Assembly (NCBI GenBank): GCA_004794655.1
Contig: SMMW01000001.1
Coordinates: forward strand, 13,362,001 to 13,426,000
Direction: 5' to 3'
DNA: 64,000 bases
Source of the DNA: Marisa cornuarietis
Taxonomy: Eukaryota; Mollusca; Gastropoda; Architaenioglossa; Ampullariidae
Positions 25,714 to 38,800 of this stretch are shown here, one piece after another (position 1 is the stretch's first letter; each line of letters starts with the position of its first letter). The notes under the pieces were generated by a model, which saw only the letters and a list, made by a program, of their open reading frames with translations, did not search any database and was not told where the DNA came from. The translations under genes were made by a program, and so were the position numbers.

Positions 25714-27847
25714 TTCCCTTATGCGTAAGCGGATGTAGAACTATGTTAAAATGTTAGTTTTATGCACGATTCTATGCCAGCAAACTTGTTAAACAAATAA
25801 TTATTTAGTCTTTTATAAGTTTTAACTTAATGGTCGTAACCGTAAATTGAATGACATTACCTTTATTAATCCTCTAAATGTCCTGTTTTTAAACAAGTTA
25901 AAATGTTTGTACTTATAGCTTGAATGCTAAGGATCAACATTTAAAATTTGTCACAGAAATTGAACTGGCATTTTCTCAGAACGCCAGTACCTCCAATCCA
26001 TATCATTCCAGATATGTCTTTGCATTTTTTGGGGATTGGATAATGGCAAGTTGTGTGTTTTCATTTCTGTGATTGGATAATGGCAAGCATTGATAATCTG
26101 ACCCATCGTCCATGGTGCATAGTAGAATGAATGAAATGCAGCTGTTATGCAGTGAAGTGGGCGCCAAAGCTGAAGAAACGGGCTAAAAATAATGCCGTTT
26201 GTGGGGTAAATAATTACAAGAGACGTTTGGCCCTAAACTTGTGACCTGCTGTTGACGTCAGCACATCTCCCAAAATAAACACACGCCAACGTAACTGCAC
26301 GAACTCTCTTGATTATGCCCATTCCAGACGAAAGCTATCTTGCCAGGAAACTATTAAAACACCAACACGCCTGGGAGAGCTCGAGAAAATGCATCCCCTT
26401 AAAGTCAAATCTCTGTTTCTGAAATAGCTGCATGTTTCTTTATTTTGGCAACACATTTATCTTTTTGCAACAGGTATCTCTTGAAGCGGCCAGACAAATC
26501 AGCATTGACATGGCCAGAACAGAGAAATAACTCCCTAGCAAAGAAGTGGAATAGCGTGAATATTTCCTGACTGAGTGGGAGAATATTGACTGATTAAGGC
26601 ACTCTTCTACATAAGAGGTGTCTTATATCTCTTACGGTGCCAATGAAATGTGGTCCGAGTATGAGCAAGATACTGCACTGCGTGCAGGCAGAAAGACAAA
26701 CGTATTGGCAGACAGAAAAATAGACTGACTACCGCGCTGACCCCCCTCCCCTTACCACCCATCCACACACACAGTCACGCGCGCGTTCAGTTCAGACAGA
26801 CACCCACGCAAACATGCAGGTGTTCCGCAAGACGATATTTTTAGTTAAGCTATAAAAATGGTTTTTCAAAGGTGGAATCTATGCACGTGAAGAAACCGCC
26901 ACTTATAAAAATATCTCCCTCGTCTCGAGGTTTCATCCGAGCCCTGTGTAACTGCATTCTAAAGACATCGCGTGTCATTTGCCAAGATTCGGTATCTCTG
27001 CACCTTCGAAGCACAAATGTAGATCGTTTTCTTTCTGGCGGGCTTTTAATACATCCTACTATCTTTTCAATAAGGATTATGTTCTGCAAACGCGGAAATC
27101 AGACGAAGGAATATGAACATCCAGAAGGTTAACGCAATATATGGAAGTCTTGATAGCTTCGTCTCAAACTTCCCAGTTTATCGCTACCCAAGATGTCTGA
27201 GCAGCACGCAGTCATTTCTTTTCCACTCTGCACAGACACCGTCTGTACTGTCAGCGATAGAAACTGAAACAATTTTTTTTAATTAGCTTGTTTTCAAATT
27301 GGCATATGAGGAAACGTAGTTAACTTCGCTTGATGTCTTATAGCGGCCGTGTAAGTTTATTTCACTTACCAAAAAACCTAGATTTTCCAAGCCTGTTATG
27401 CACCATATTTTTCAAAGGATTCGCACGCCCCCTCCATCAAATGCCATCCCCTTCCCTCCTCTTCTACTGTCGGTTAAAAGCAGAAGGTGACTGGTCGCTC
27501 ATTGTTTATGGATGGCACAGTCAGCGAAAAACTTGTTCTGTCACAAAGAGCGCTCAGTGTTAAGGTTTGTTCATATAACAATGACTGGTTCACCAATTTT
27601 GCTATTTTTCAGGTTACATAAACTTCTACATCGATGGTGAGACATACTAAGTTGAGGTAATTTGCGTAACTCCAAATATTGGCTGGTTCTGAAGACTTGA
27701 CTTTGTGAACGCAATATTCTTACAAGTGCCAATAGTAGTCATCAGAATATTGAACTATAGAATGATTAGGAATCTGCATGTTGACATTCTGTAGAATACA
27801 GATCTCTAAAAATGTTATATTTTTCATAGTAAGCACAGACGTATCAC

Positions 27848-27938
27848 GCTGACATCAAAGATCAAAACCAGATGAGGTCAAACCGACACTTTGGGTGAAG
27901 GTCACATCATGCAGTTTTCCGAAAAGGCAGATATACTC
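27848..27938 (+). repeat. Diverged dispersed repeat, unit 2
   Basis: Same-orientation partner of 25628-25713, with shared blocks GGTCAAACCGACAC and TTCCGAAAAGG. The spacing of about 2.2 kb and the divergence fit two old copies of a dispersed repeat. Confidence 0.65.
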
Positions 27939-28358
27939 TAAATTTTAGTATCTATGCGACAGTTGATCATACAGATCAGTGCAAAATCGCTTGGGCAGGA
28001 CGACTTCCATGTCTTCAGTGAATCTTCTCATGGTGTCTATAAACCACTAGGTGGCCACAAAATTCCGTGGGACTGGTTGTCGCCCAGTTCCTCCAGAAGG
28101 CTTCTTCCTGAGTTTTTACTGGCTCCTCGATTCACGTCTAAAATTTTCCTCCAGCTACAAAATCCTTCAGGGCATCTTAATCTCATACTAATATGTTTTT
28201 TAGTACTAAACTCAATTTAAAAGCAGTGTTTGAAGCAACGTGAGAACCTCTAAACTCCTGTTTCTCGACAAAAAACGTTTGGCAGCGAAATCTCTGACCA
28301 TCCTTGGAAAACTTGGCACGTTGGTGAAACGAGCTGCTCCGGCAGGGAAGGCGCTCAG

Positions 28359-29275
28359 GGGCCAGTTGCACAACACATTTCTAATTTTAAACACTTTCAG
28401 GCCTTAACTCTATTTAGATAATTAGTTTAAAGTGCACACCACAATTTTAGAATTTTTAAAACTAAAACTGCTTTAAGTAAGATAAAGTTGTTTAAGTCTG
28501 ACTTTCCGTCCTGTCAGTACAATTTTTTGTATGTTTTTCTGCAATGCATCAAAATGGCTAAGAAGAGATTTTGCTTCTTTAGAACAGTTTTAAGGGGTGA
28601 CCGGACACTTCATCCCCTAGACACTTAATCCCCAAATCGCGACACAACACTCAAAACTGCTATTTTGTGAAATTGAAATATTATAACCGTAAGAGAAATG
28701 TGTCGCGTGGTAACTCTGGGTAACTCTGGTAAGACTGGGTTGCGCTGGGTTTACAATTAGCGATCTACCCTCTAGGCGATACTAGGTGGACTCCCTAACA
28801 TAACCAGCCAGTTCCAAGGCCATACTGACCAGGAGCAGACCGCCCCATCGTCTCATGCGCCGGCACAGAGAAACGTCCAAAGAAGAAGTCCGCTGAATTG
28901 GCCATGAGAATTAGCAACATTGTACAGCGATATGAGGCAATGGATCGTCTTCTGTACCTTCGATCATTAGCTTACCTGTCATATTGATTAACAACACTTT
29001 TCATATCTTAATGTTGAAAAACATTGACTTTAATAGCTCACATGAACTTTAACTAATGTTATAAATGTTGAAATTAAGTATTATTTTAATTGTCAAACGT
29101 ATTTTGATGTTTGCATGAAAATAATTATTTGAATTTGAATTAAATTTTTCATTCACTTCATAATTTTGTGAGTTGAAATTTCATTTTGAGGATTAAGTGT
29201 CTGGGGATGAAGTGTCTGGGGATGAAGTGTCTGGGATTCGTTTTAAGGTTTAGAAACGTGTTGTGCAACTGGCCC
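28359..29275 (-). mobile_element. MITE family A, copy 2, interrupted by another element
   Basis: In reverse orientation to copy 1. The left end GGGCCAGTTGCACAACAC and the right end (reverse complement GGGCCAGTTGCACAACAC) are perfect over 18 bases, and CAG flanks both sides (28356-28358 and 29276-29278). The body matches copy 1 until 28596, where a 643-bp foreign element starts, and resumes after 29239. Removing the insert and one copy of its 9-bp duplication leaves exactly 265 bp, the length of copy 1. Confidence 0.9.
28597..29239. mobile_element. Element nested in MITE A copy 2
   Basis: A 643-bp insert bounded by GTTTTAAGG on both sides (28588-28596 and 29240-29248); the uninterrupted copy of the host MITE has this site once. 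The left end GGTGACCGGACACTTCATCC and the reverse complement of the right end (GAATCCCAGACACTTCATCC) form an imperfect 22-bp inverted repeat containing GACACTTCATCCCC. The right end carries the motif 'GGGGATGAAGTGTCTG' in about two and a half tandem copies. No transposase is encoded. A 9-bp duplication would suit Mutator-like or Merlin-like elements, but the family is not established. Confidence 0.85.
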
Positions 29276-29278
29276 CAG

Positions 29279-32200
29279 GAGTTCGAACCCGACAGCTCTG
29301 GAGCCACCGCGGCACCTCGCTGGTCTTCCGCCGCCCCTGCCTCAGACCAAGGTCTTATACACATGCACGTGAAGACAACTACGTTTAGCTACGGCGCAGT
29401 GATACGGCCAGAACCTCGGAGGTTGCTGCGGCAGACGTTTACAAATGGACCCATAAAGCAATGGCGTTAGACAGGAGGCAAACACGCAGAATATTTCATT
29501 CACTCTCGCGCGTCTCGCGGCTTTCTCCTCATCTTGATTTACAGGTGTTCATGGGAGGCTGTAAAGTCGATGACGACGACAGCCACGTTTCGCGGGAACA
29601 AAGTTCCCCGGATGCTGCGCAACGCTCACTCCTGTGACAAGCCGCCTGCATTATCATGGAGTGCACCGCCTTATCTCGGAAGCTCGCTTAAAGGACCGGC
29701 AGCTCCAGGGGTTTACGCAGGGATTTCCAGCTAATTCGGTTACTGATCATGGATCTTCGACGCCTTGATATATTTCACCATCAATTCTTAACAGTGATAA
29801 GCCTTTGAGTTTGAGGGGAGAGTGGTCACACGGGACAAAAGTCTTGAAATTTGGCATTATCAGTGTCTGCTGCCTTGATGTCAAGGGTTACAACTTTTCT
29901 TCAGAGAAGGCGCGCCACCCAGGCATGATAAGCTTTTCATAGGTTGAGTATCAGTGCAGACTAAAATTTCTGTCACTGATCTGTGACAATCAATCAATTT
30001 CTAAAGTAGAAATCCTAGGAAAACATTACGTTTCAATGTAGGTTTAGTTAGTCCACCGCTATCTGATGTGTTATTCTTCAAACCTGTCCTGAAATTATAT
30101 CTTTTTCACCTGACACTTCGCGACGCTCACTTCTGATCCATTTATGTTTTCGCTTGGATAAAACAAACGGAGGGGCCGAAGAAAAGATGAAAAAGTTAAG
30201 TGGTCAAGGGGAGCTTCTAGACCTTTACAAGAACGACTTGGAACACTGCACTGTATCAAGTTTCATGTCAAACAACAAAAATAAATAAATAAGAAAAGTC
30301 TAACTGTTAGTTTGGTTATATTAAGTGATCGTGCTGACCTCACAGCGACATGTCGGAAATCTTACACAATAATTGCACCTATATTAATTATTCTAATTTT
30401 AATCCTGCTCAAAATATGTACTTTTTTTAAAAAAACATTTTATAACCGTAGTAAAATATTAAACTTAATGTTTGGTATAACAGACACTTAAAAGTTCAGT
30501 CTGGAAAGCATGCTATGATAGAAGCTTCTTGAGTTTTATGTTGCAAACCTGGCCAAACACTGTGACACAAAATAACAAGTTGCTAGGTGAGTAAATTGCG
30601 TGTGCGACCTGTAGTGACCTAGCTCTATCAACACCTTTTCAGATGTCACTGAACGCTTGTGTGAATGGGAAATGTCAAATGTAAAATATAATCAGATTAG
30701 CACAGGCGTCAATACGTCTAACTTCACGAAACAGAAAAAGACATTCATCAAGACAGAACGCGTTCCCTGTGGTACAGGTCTGTAATTAATTCTCAGATTA
30801 TACCTGCTGGCTGTATTAAAGTAGACCTCTGCAACGAGAAATAAATTTTAACATTATTTCATTAGTAGAGCGAACAGAGAAACTAAATGTGTTAACTGGG
30901 CGATAATTAAAACGCAGAATAAATACAAGTCCCCAAGACATACACAAGTTTATGACCCTATTAGTAACTTCTGGACTTTTGTTACCGGGGTTTGCCAAAT
31001 GTGTGTGAAAGAGCGAGAGCGAAACAGAGAGAGAGAGAGCAGAAAACTGTTACCACCTAAAATTTCGATGTTCCTTCGTCCTTGTATCCCCCACATCATC
31101 TACTACAGTCCATTTGAAAAATAAACCAAAATAATCTCCAACTGTGAATGCCCCTATCCTTTTTTTAATTCAAACAACGTTCTTTGAATTTCAGAAATAA
31201 GATTTATTGTTCTGCAGGTTTATATTCTGGACTAACTTTTTTTTTAATCTGCCCCTAATCTTCTTTCTTCCTTTTGTGGTAACGACTTGCACGCAGTTCT
31301 ATCTACTGTCGTCACCTCACGAATATAAATGTTTGCTTCATTTATGAGTCACCGCCTGTATACATCCCACTTTCACGCATGAACCTTAACCAAGGTCATA
31401 CAACCTTTCTTGAGGAATCTAAACAACAAAATTTTTATTACAGATTGTAGAAAAGTTCGAGAGGTTTATGATCTATGGCGCCTGCCTAACGACCAGCACC
31501 TCGGTTTTTTTTTTTATTACCGGTTATGTTAAATGCGAAATGCAACAGCAGAACCAAACCTATCGAACTAGTTTGTCGAAAATATTTTCGAGGCAAACAT
31601 CCCCAGTAGCATCCGTACAAGATGCTGACTTCATTTTCTTTAGATAAATCGAAAACTATTGCTTTCTCTCTCCCACCCCCATTCCCGCTTTTGCTGCCTC
31701 TTTCGACGCGTTACTTGAAAACAGATCCGAAGTACTTTGACTGCACCTGGAATTTCATCATTTCATCTTTCTTTCTTGTTGTCTTAAAGGTGTAACTGAC
31801 GCTTTCATGTGTGTGTGTGTGTGTGTGCTTTAACCCCATGTTGATTAAATACTGGCATTTCTTCAAGGGGCAGGCGGCAGGAGTAGCTAGAGAAGGGAGT
31901 AGTAAGAAATGGGATACCGACAGTGGCGGTGGTAGTGGCAGATGTGCAGATGGCGGCAGCAGTGGAGTAATATTAAAATTGTTTGAACAGCTTTCGGCAG
32001 ACGGCACAGCTGTATTATCAATGGCTATTATCGTTAACACACTACCACCTCAATCCCAAGTACCACAAGAAAGGGATTACTGAGACAGCGGTAGAGGGGG
32101 GAGGACGCTAAGTTTGTTGCGAGTACAAGTACTCGTGCCGATAGGTTCCCTTAAGTCTCATATCCGTTTCTTTCAGTCTCCAATGGTACTAGATCCACCT

Positions 32201-35032
32201 GAACTCACATATCAAGGGGCTGGTGGGTGAGAAGGTGTGAAGTCCTTAACTAAAAACCAAAAGTAACCCGCTACCCCTTCCCCCCCCCTCCACGTCGGTT
32301 GGCTGGCCGCTCCTCACCTGTCGACACTTTCCCCGGCCGACCTCACTGTGAGACGATAAATCAGCTCACTGTCACTTGCTGAGCTCCAGATCTCCCAACA
32401 CAAACAGCGAAACAAGCTACAAAACGCTTTTAAACTGCACAATCAGTTGGGCCAGTCTCCGGTCTCCCCATTTCCCGCCGTCGTACAGCCCACCAAAGTG
32501 AGCAGCGGTGGTAGAAAGTAATGGAAGTGGATCGCGATGTTGCTTTGTGAAGTGCGAGAGTGTGGCGACCACTAAGACGGCGTTTGATAAGGAAATGGGT
32601 AGCTAATGAATGCTGCTTAACAGCAATATGTCCAGCTACGGGGTAGCTTTTAGGACAACCCAATCTACTAAGTGTGCACAACGAGAATAGTGTTGATGTG
32701 ATGGTCGTTAAAAAACAAAAAATTGAAGGATGCAGTCGACGTTTTGATTTTGGGGTCGTTGCCCCCGCCACGTTCATAATGTTCACTACATTTAATGTTC
32801 ATGTCAAAAGTCCACGAAACCCTAAATACTTTTCTCACAATAAGTGCAGTGCAGCTATTCTATAAATGTAGTCAGTCACTTAGTTGCAGCCGGTGAGCAT
32901 CTTTCTGATAAAGTTGACGCCGATCCAGAAAGACATGCCAACGTGAGCGTTCTATCGTGAATGATGAATATGATTTTTAAAAAATCACCTCCAAGTGTTA
33001 AGTGACACAACAGAGATGCTCGCTAAATTGCCAGTATTAGCCAATTAATTTTTTTTATTAAAGAGGAGGAAAAAATTGTAAGCTGGTGAACAAATTAATG
33101 TCCCCATAAATATTAATTTTCTTTTCTGTGTTCGCAGCGGAATGTCAGCCCACATTTGGCTGCAAGTTTGCGCTGTCTTAAGCGGCACGAAAATACAGCA
33201 AATAACAAAAATACGTTTCTTAAGAGCAAGTAGTCCCTATTGTGTCAAACCTCACAGCCGGTAATGTCAGAATATTAAACTGCCTGAAGACCAAGTGCCA
33301 GCAACAGGCAACACGTACAAAGCTGGTGAGGACTGCAGAGCGTCTCGCTCCATCTCGGCTCATCCATCAAAGTATATTAAAATTTGTGTCAGTTCTTTAG
33401 CGAACAATATACTCACAAACAGCGGGATACCTGAGCAAATATAAAACCTCTCCTGACGCAAGTTCGCAGAAGAAGAAACAACATTCATCTGAGCCTGCGT
33501 CCATTATTACAAAAACGTAAATTCGCCTTTTGGGGGAAAGGGGACATTTTGGGGGTTTTAATTTTTCTTGTCGTCTCCTTTCCACTTTTTCCTTTCATCT
33601 GGTCGTCGAGTGAGCTGATGTAAAGTCTCACATTCTAATAAAGTCGACTATACGTGTGAGCATGTTTATGCATGCGCATGCTTTGTGGGCGTGAGTACTG
33701 CAGCTAGTGACAAGGATGTTTAAGAATCGATCATAAACCACCCTTTGTGCCTCGTGACAGTGTTCGAAACATTGCCAGAAGAACTGTGAGACCCTTAACA
33801 TCGAGCTTCGAGTCTTTCTCTAAATTAATTTACTGGCGTCGGCTTTACAGAAAGTGCAAACAACATAACGTAGATCAACTTTGTTCGCGACAGCATTCTT
33901 ATCAGCACTAACTGGAAAGGTGTGGAAGTGGGTGGTGGGTATGCTGTTGGAGGAACAGGTACGGTCAGAGTAAAACCCGCTCGACGCCAAGCTCTCATCT
34001 AGCCTCCTTGTTCTCATTCATCTCTCTCGTTATCAGCCTTAGGTACACTTTACCACTTCTGCTCACAAGAACTAAGCTCTACAGTCTACAGCAAGATATG
34101 GCAAGCAGGTCGACCTGAAACATACATGGCGCTAGCGTGAGTTAAACACCGGAGTTGTTGAATGTTCCTGCAGTGTTGAAAGTAGAACGAATAGATCAGG
34201 AGACATCCCCCTTTCACCAAGAATAAAATATAATACCTCACCCCTTTTGAGCCCAGTCTGCAAGTGAATATCGCTTACGCAATGCATCAGTCTGCTATTG
34301 GTAATGCGATGAAACATTCACGATGCAATATTCTCCTTTCAGTGTGCTAGGAACAGTCGGACACATAGGCTGACGAACTGCAACCTGTACATATCGCCTA
34401 CATATAAATGCCAGTGTAACGTCTACCAAATTAACAATAAATTTAAACAAACTATAAACATACATCCGACAACGTAATATCTTTGGAAACTTGTTACAGA
34501 AAGCGAAATAAATTTAATGCAAGTGCACTGTTGAAACGCTGATGTTTACTGTGCATTGTGGTCGGTGTGCAATTCATTCCAAATTGATCGAGCACTGCAC
34601 TTTAAAATAATCTGCATTCTCCTTTCTGCCATTAATTTTAAATGAAGCACATTCAAATGTGTCCCTCACTCTGATAACCTATGAGACAAAAAAAAACAAA
34701 CAACACCATTGTACACGTACCCAGTGGAGTGGATTCTGCTGCTACCTGGACAACTTGTTTTACCACAAAAGAACAAGTGTACAGTTAGAACTATCCTTGC
34801 ATAATGGCTGCTGGATCCAGCTGATGACATGGGACAACTATCTTGTGTGCAGGTTCTGCAAACGGAATTACTGATCTCTCTCATTCGAGTACCAAGGTAT
34901 CCCTTTTACTGTCACGAAAATGTGAATTGTCTGTCATTTTCATATGCAGACCTGAACAGCATTACAAAAATTGCACTTCATGTAAAAATTGCATGTTTGT
35001 GAAGTCAAAACACAAGCAATAGCTTTGAAAAG
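29279..35032. other. Gene-free region
   Basis: No gene, RNA or distinct repeat is supported in this stretch beyond a short GT run at about 31808-31828 and small homopolymer tracts. Open frames up to about 118 codons (32430-32786) have no recognisable domain. Confidence 0.5.
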
Positions 35033-35038
35033 TTTATT
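35033..35038 (-). terminator. Candidate AATAAA poly(A) signal for MGME1
   Basis: TTTATT on the plus strand reads AATAAA on the minus strand, about 610 bases past the MGME1 stop codon. It is the nearest canonical hexamer I found downstream. Without transcript data the true cleavage site is unknown. Confidence 0.35.
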
Positions 35039-35209
35039 TCTGACTCTGCTATTTACATTATTCATAATGCCTTTGTCTTTTGAAAAGGTTCACAGAAAAA
35101 TTTGTGACACAGAACACAAAGCGGTGAATATATTCCAACCTGTGGAAGACAGCCCACATATATTTGAAAATGCAATGCCAGAAATGTAGTGATAGTATTT
35201 TCTATTTTC

Positions 35210-35380
35210 AGTGAAAAATATAAATGCACCAAACAAGATGGATTCAGTTTGGCATACCAATCTCAGGTATGAAACTTGACAAGAATAAGCAGTCTGTACA
35301 GTGACAAATATAAATGCATCAAACAAAATGTAATTCAGTTTATCAATATCAGTTATGAAAATTGATAAAAATATGCAATT
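35210..35380. repeat. Tandem duplication in the MGME1 3' flank
   Basis: Two adjacent units of about 80-85 bp (35210-35295 and 35301-35380) share AAATATAAATGCA, CAAACAA, ATTCAGTTT and TATGAAA in order. They lie between the MGME1 stop codon and the candidate poly(A) signal, so probably within the 3' UTR. Confidence 0.7.
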
Positions 35381-35649
35381 CTTCAAAAATAAAGCTTGAT
35401 GCGGATTAAAACTGCAAGAGCGGATTAACTTAAGTTCTGAAAAATAAAATGTTCATCAAAGAAGCAGGCATAAGCTACATCTGCGGCCATTATATTGATT
35501 TAAAATAATCAAATATAATGACAGTATAAAAACAAGGATTCTTTAAATGCAAGATGAAAGTTAAAGTCAAACAAAAATTGACCCTCAAAAGAAATAAACT
35601 GTTTCATTGTTAAGTTCAAGACTGACTTCTGACAAAATCTCCATGACTG

Positions 35650-35811
35650 TTACTTAGCTCTTTCAACAGCTACCTGTGTCCAGTACTGATGCAGGCGCTG
35701 GCACCACTGATCCCAGTAATAGGAACACTGTGCTGGAGACATACGGTGCACATGTGCTGCTTCACCATTCTGGTAGGCAACAACTATTGCTGCGTGATCC
35801 ACTGCTCCTAG
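35650..35811 (-). CDS. MGME1: MGME1 exon 5: C terminus
   Basis: Encodes the last 53 residues (LGAVDHAAIVVAYQNGEAAH to VERAK) and the TAA stop at 35650-35652. The acceptor is TTTGCAG. The IVVAYxxGxxAHxH segment matches the last strand of the nuclease core, followed by a helix with SYYWDQW. Confidence 0.95.
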   Translation of the reverse strand, partial: LGAVDHAAIVVAYQNGEAAHVHRMSPAQCSYYWDQWCQRLHQYWTQVAVERAK

Positions 35812-38800
35812 CTGCAAACACACACACACATATTCGTCATTTTGTGGCTTGATACTCTAATTAATGAAACAATCCTCTGAGGTGTGCATGATTTTGTAAC
35901 AAAAAAGTTTGTTCTGAAAAAAGAAAGCCAACACTGAAAATAATACACCACACTCATGGTGTTGTAGATCTTTTACCTACACCCACCCACACCCCATACC
36001 TATCAACCCACCCAGCAACCCACTAGAGAGAGATATTTTTAATGAGGAGAAGAACAAGGTGATGGGAAGAAATGGGATTTCTCAAGCACTAAACTTCAAT
36101 AACAAGTGGATTACTTGTGTCCCAAACGCAGCCTAATAGTAGAGAACAAACAGCTTTGCCCCATCAGGAAAGGGGTGACAGCTCAGCTGACTCTACCTCT
36201 ATCTAGCTGTCACTTTTCTTTGTTTGCTTTTCATTAACAGATCCCTGCAGGAGAAGACAAAAACAAGAGGGAACTCACAATGCTCTGCCATGGTATCAAG
36301 AGCTGGAAAGGTTGTAAAGCAACCCAGTTTTCTTTATTTGTTAGTTTCTGACACACAAACCAAGCCATAAAGAAAGTATCTGGTTTATTTATAACTTGCC
36401 AAACACACCAAACTTTTACTGCAGGCTAGTGCTGACTGCACTTTCTGAATATCAAAGCAGGTGGTTTCCCTTGCAAAAAAACAAAAAAACTAAAAAGAAA
36501 ACAAAGCAATAAAAATTAATACAATTTTTGACCTGTAGTGCACTTACTTTATCAGTAAATTTATGTGGTGAGGGATTGTGACAGTAAGGTGCACTTTCAA
36601 ATCTACCACTGTGCCTCAAGAAAGAATCGTACAAAGATTTCTTTATTCATCAATACAGATGTAAGATACGATGATCCAAAAAGCTTGTAAGACACATGCT
36701 AATTCAAAAGTGGCATCATGACAAAACAGCGATACTTCGAAACTTCAAATAAGGTTTTCAAGATAGGAAAAAATGAGAGGAGGGAAAATAGTCAGGGTCT
36801 AGCCCACAAAGACACAAGTATAAGTAAAAAGTATGTATACAAAGGTCAGAGCAGCAAGAAGAAAACAGGAGGAAAGCGTTAAAACAATCACTGGTTGATT
36901 AAATGGGATACCAAAAAATAAACTGAAACTTTCAACTGATAATAAGTATAGAAATACCAGACTGGGGAGGCATTCTAGCATGGTGGCACTGTGGAGCAGC
37001 AAATAAGTGGTTCGCGCATGCCAGTGACTCTGGCTGGAAATCTGCCCACCCAGCAGATGATTAGCAGAAGTGGGGTCCTGATTTATCAGGCAAAGAGAGG
37101 GTGAAGTTCTGCCTTCCATGGCAAACCACTTACATTTATTGCCCCCACAGCTACTAGGCTTTGGGATTCTTTTCCTTAACCTTTTTAAATTCCTTATGTC
37201 AAAAGCAATGAGGGATGAATTCAAAATAAACTAAAATCTTAGTCAGGAACTGAGGTAGAAGGCTATTAAGGTAAATGGTCATTTTGCATTCCTGAAAGAA
37301 TCATAAATTACTGGCCTGCCATCATCAAGATGTCTAAAGAAAAATCCACAAAATTTCAACACATGCAGCGAAAAGCCAATTTACGTCAAGAATAAATTAA
37401 TAATGCAGACATCACCAAAATATTGTGTAATGGAGCTTTCAGGGATATAGTACACATTAAAAATATATATTTAAGTTTTTTGCATTTTTATACAGAAAAA
37501 TTGCTCTAAATTCACGGTCCTTTTATCACAGCAAATGTCTAAAATTGTAGGTGCAGGAGGATGACATAAAAATTCAGAGAGTCTAACAAGAAATTCTGGA
37601 CTTTTTTCTTCAAAAATCTTATTTTTTGGCTTATATTTGTAACAAATTACCATGCGAAAATAAGGTACCCACTTTACTGGTAAATTCTGTGGAGGCATTT
37701 ATGGCACCCAAATAAGCAGCTACTTGTACGGGATTATCAAACAGGTTGTTTATCAAAGGTTTTGGCTTGCTGGAGGTCTTCCAATCAATGACGTACAAGA
37801 CATTCCTGGGGAAAAAAATTCTTTGAGAAAGGGAAGAACACCAATCAAGTGAGGGGCAGAGAGTGGACAGCAAGAGGTCCTTAATGTTAATAATCGACAA
37901 TTATTCACAAGAAAAGCATACAAGTGTCTACAATATACGTTAGCAGCACAAAGCATAATTGTAAGGATTGTCAGGATGTTAAAACATTCCTGTTGACAGA
38001 ATAATAAAATTGTTCATGCACTTAAGACAGGAAACAGGAACAATGTGCTAAGAGTGATACAGTGATGTAATAGTATGTCTAAAAATAAACCAGGCACAAC
38101 GCAGAAACTTAATGTAAGGGAGAGAGTGCACAATGAAATATGCTGTTGGGCTTCCTGTTGATGTCCCTTTAAGTCCTCTCCAAATTCATTTACTAGGCTT
38201 TTTGTGCTTGTTTGAGAGCTCTAGACAGTTTTTGAAAGTGCCATTAAATTTAATATAGATAGATATTTATTTATAAACCTATCATTTTTTACTAAAATGT
38301 ATTTATAAAATGACTCATTTTCATTTGCTTTAGCTCTTGTCATAGTCTAATTTTCTTAATATCTGGTATATTGTGGAAACATCAAGCTGATTAACATGAA
38401 AATATCATAAAGTAATAAAAGCTCCTTGGCAATATAGCATTTCCACTTACTTGTAAGCTGCAATACAATCAAATGTGCCTCTGTAGAAAAGCAAAGGATG
38501 AGTGACTGGTGTCTCCAGTGCTTTTATGTTTGAAATATCTGGCAAGACTTTAATTAGACTTGACCAGTATCCTTCAATGCCCTCTGAAACATCTATTTCT
38601 TTCACTGGTGTACCTGACAGATACTGCTGAACACATGCATGGAAGGTAGTACCTTGCCAAATATTTGCTGCCAGAAAAAGATTTTTTCAAAACAAGTAAA
38701 TATTAAATATTTTGAAGTATAAATAGAGAGCCAGCAAAATAAATATGCATGATGCTTCATCTTATATTTATTGCTTTGTGCAATAACTATGCATCTAGAA

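Larger units (their letters stand above)
20853..28358. other. Gene-free region
   Basis: No gene supported. It holds a GT-rich stretch (about 21720-21772), a purine tract on the plus strand (about 21885-22040, GGA/GAA-rich) whose minus-strand translations are low-complexity F/L/S runs, and one diverged repeat pair listed separately. The rest shows nothing I can name. Confidence 0.5.

Noticed and set aside
36960..37160. Possible SINE in MGME1 intron 4
   Set aside because: GC-richer and repeat-like, but no convincing A and B box pair and no second copy in the window.
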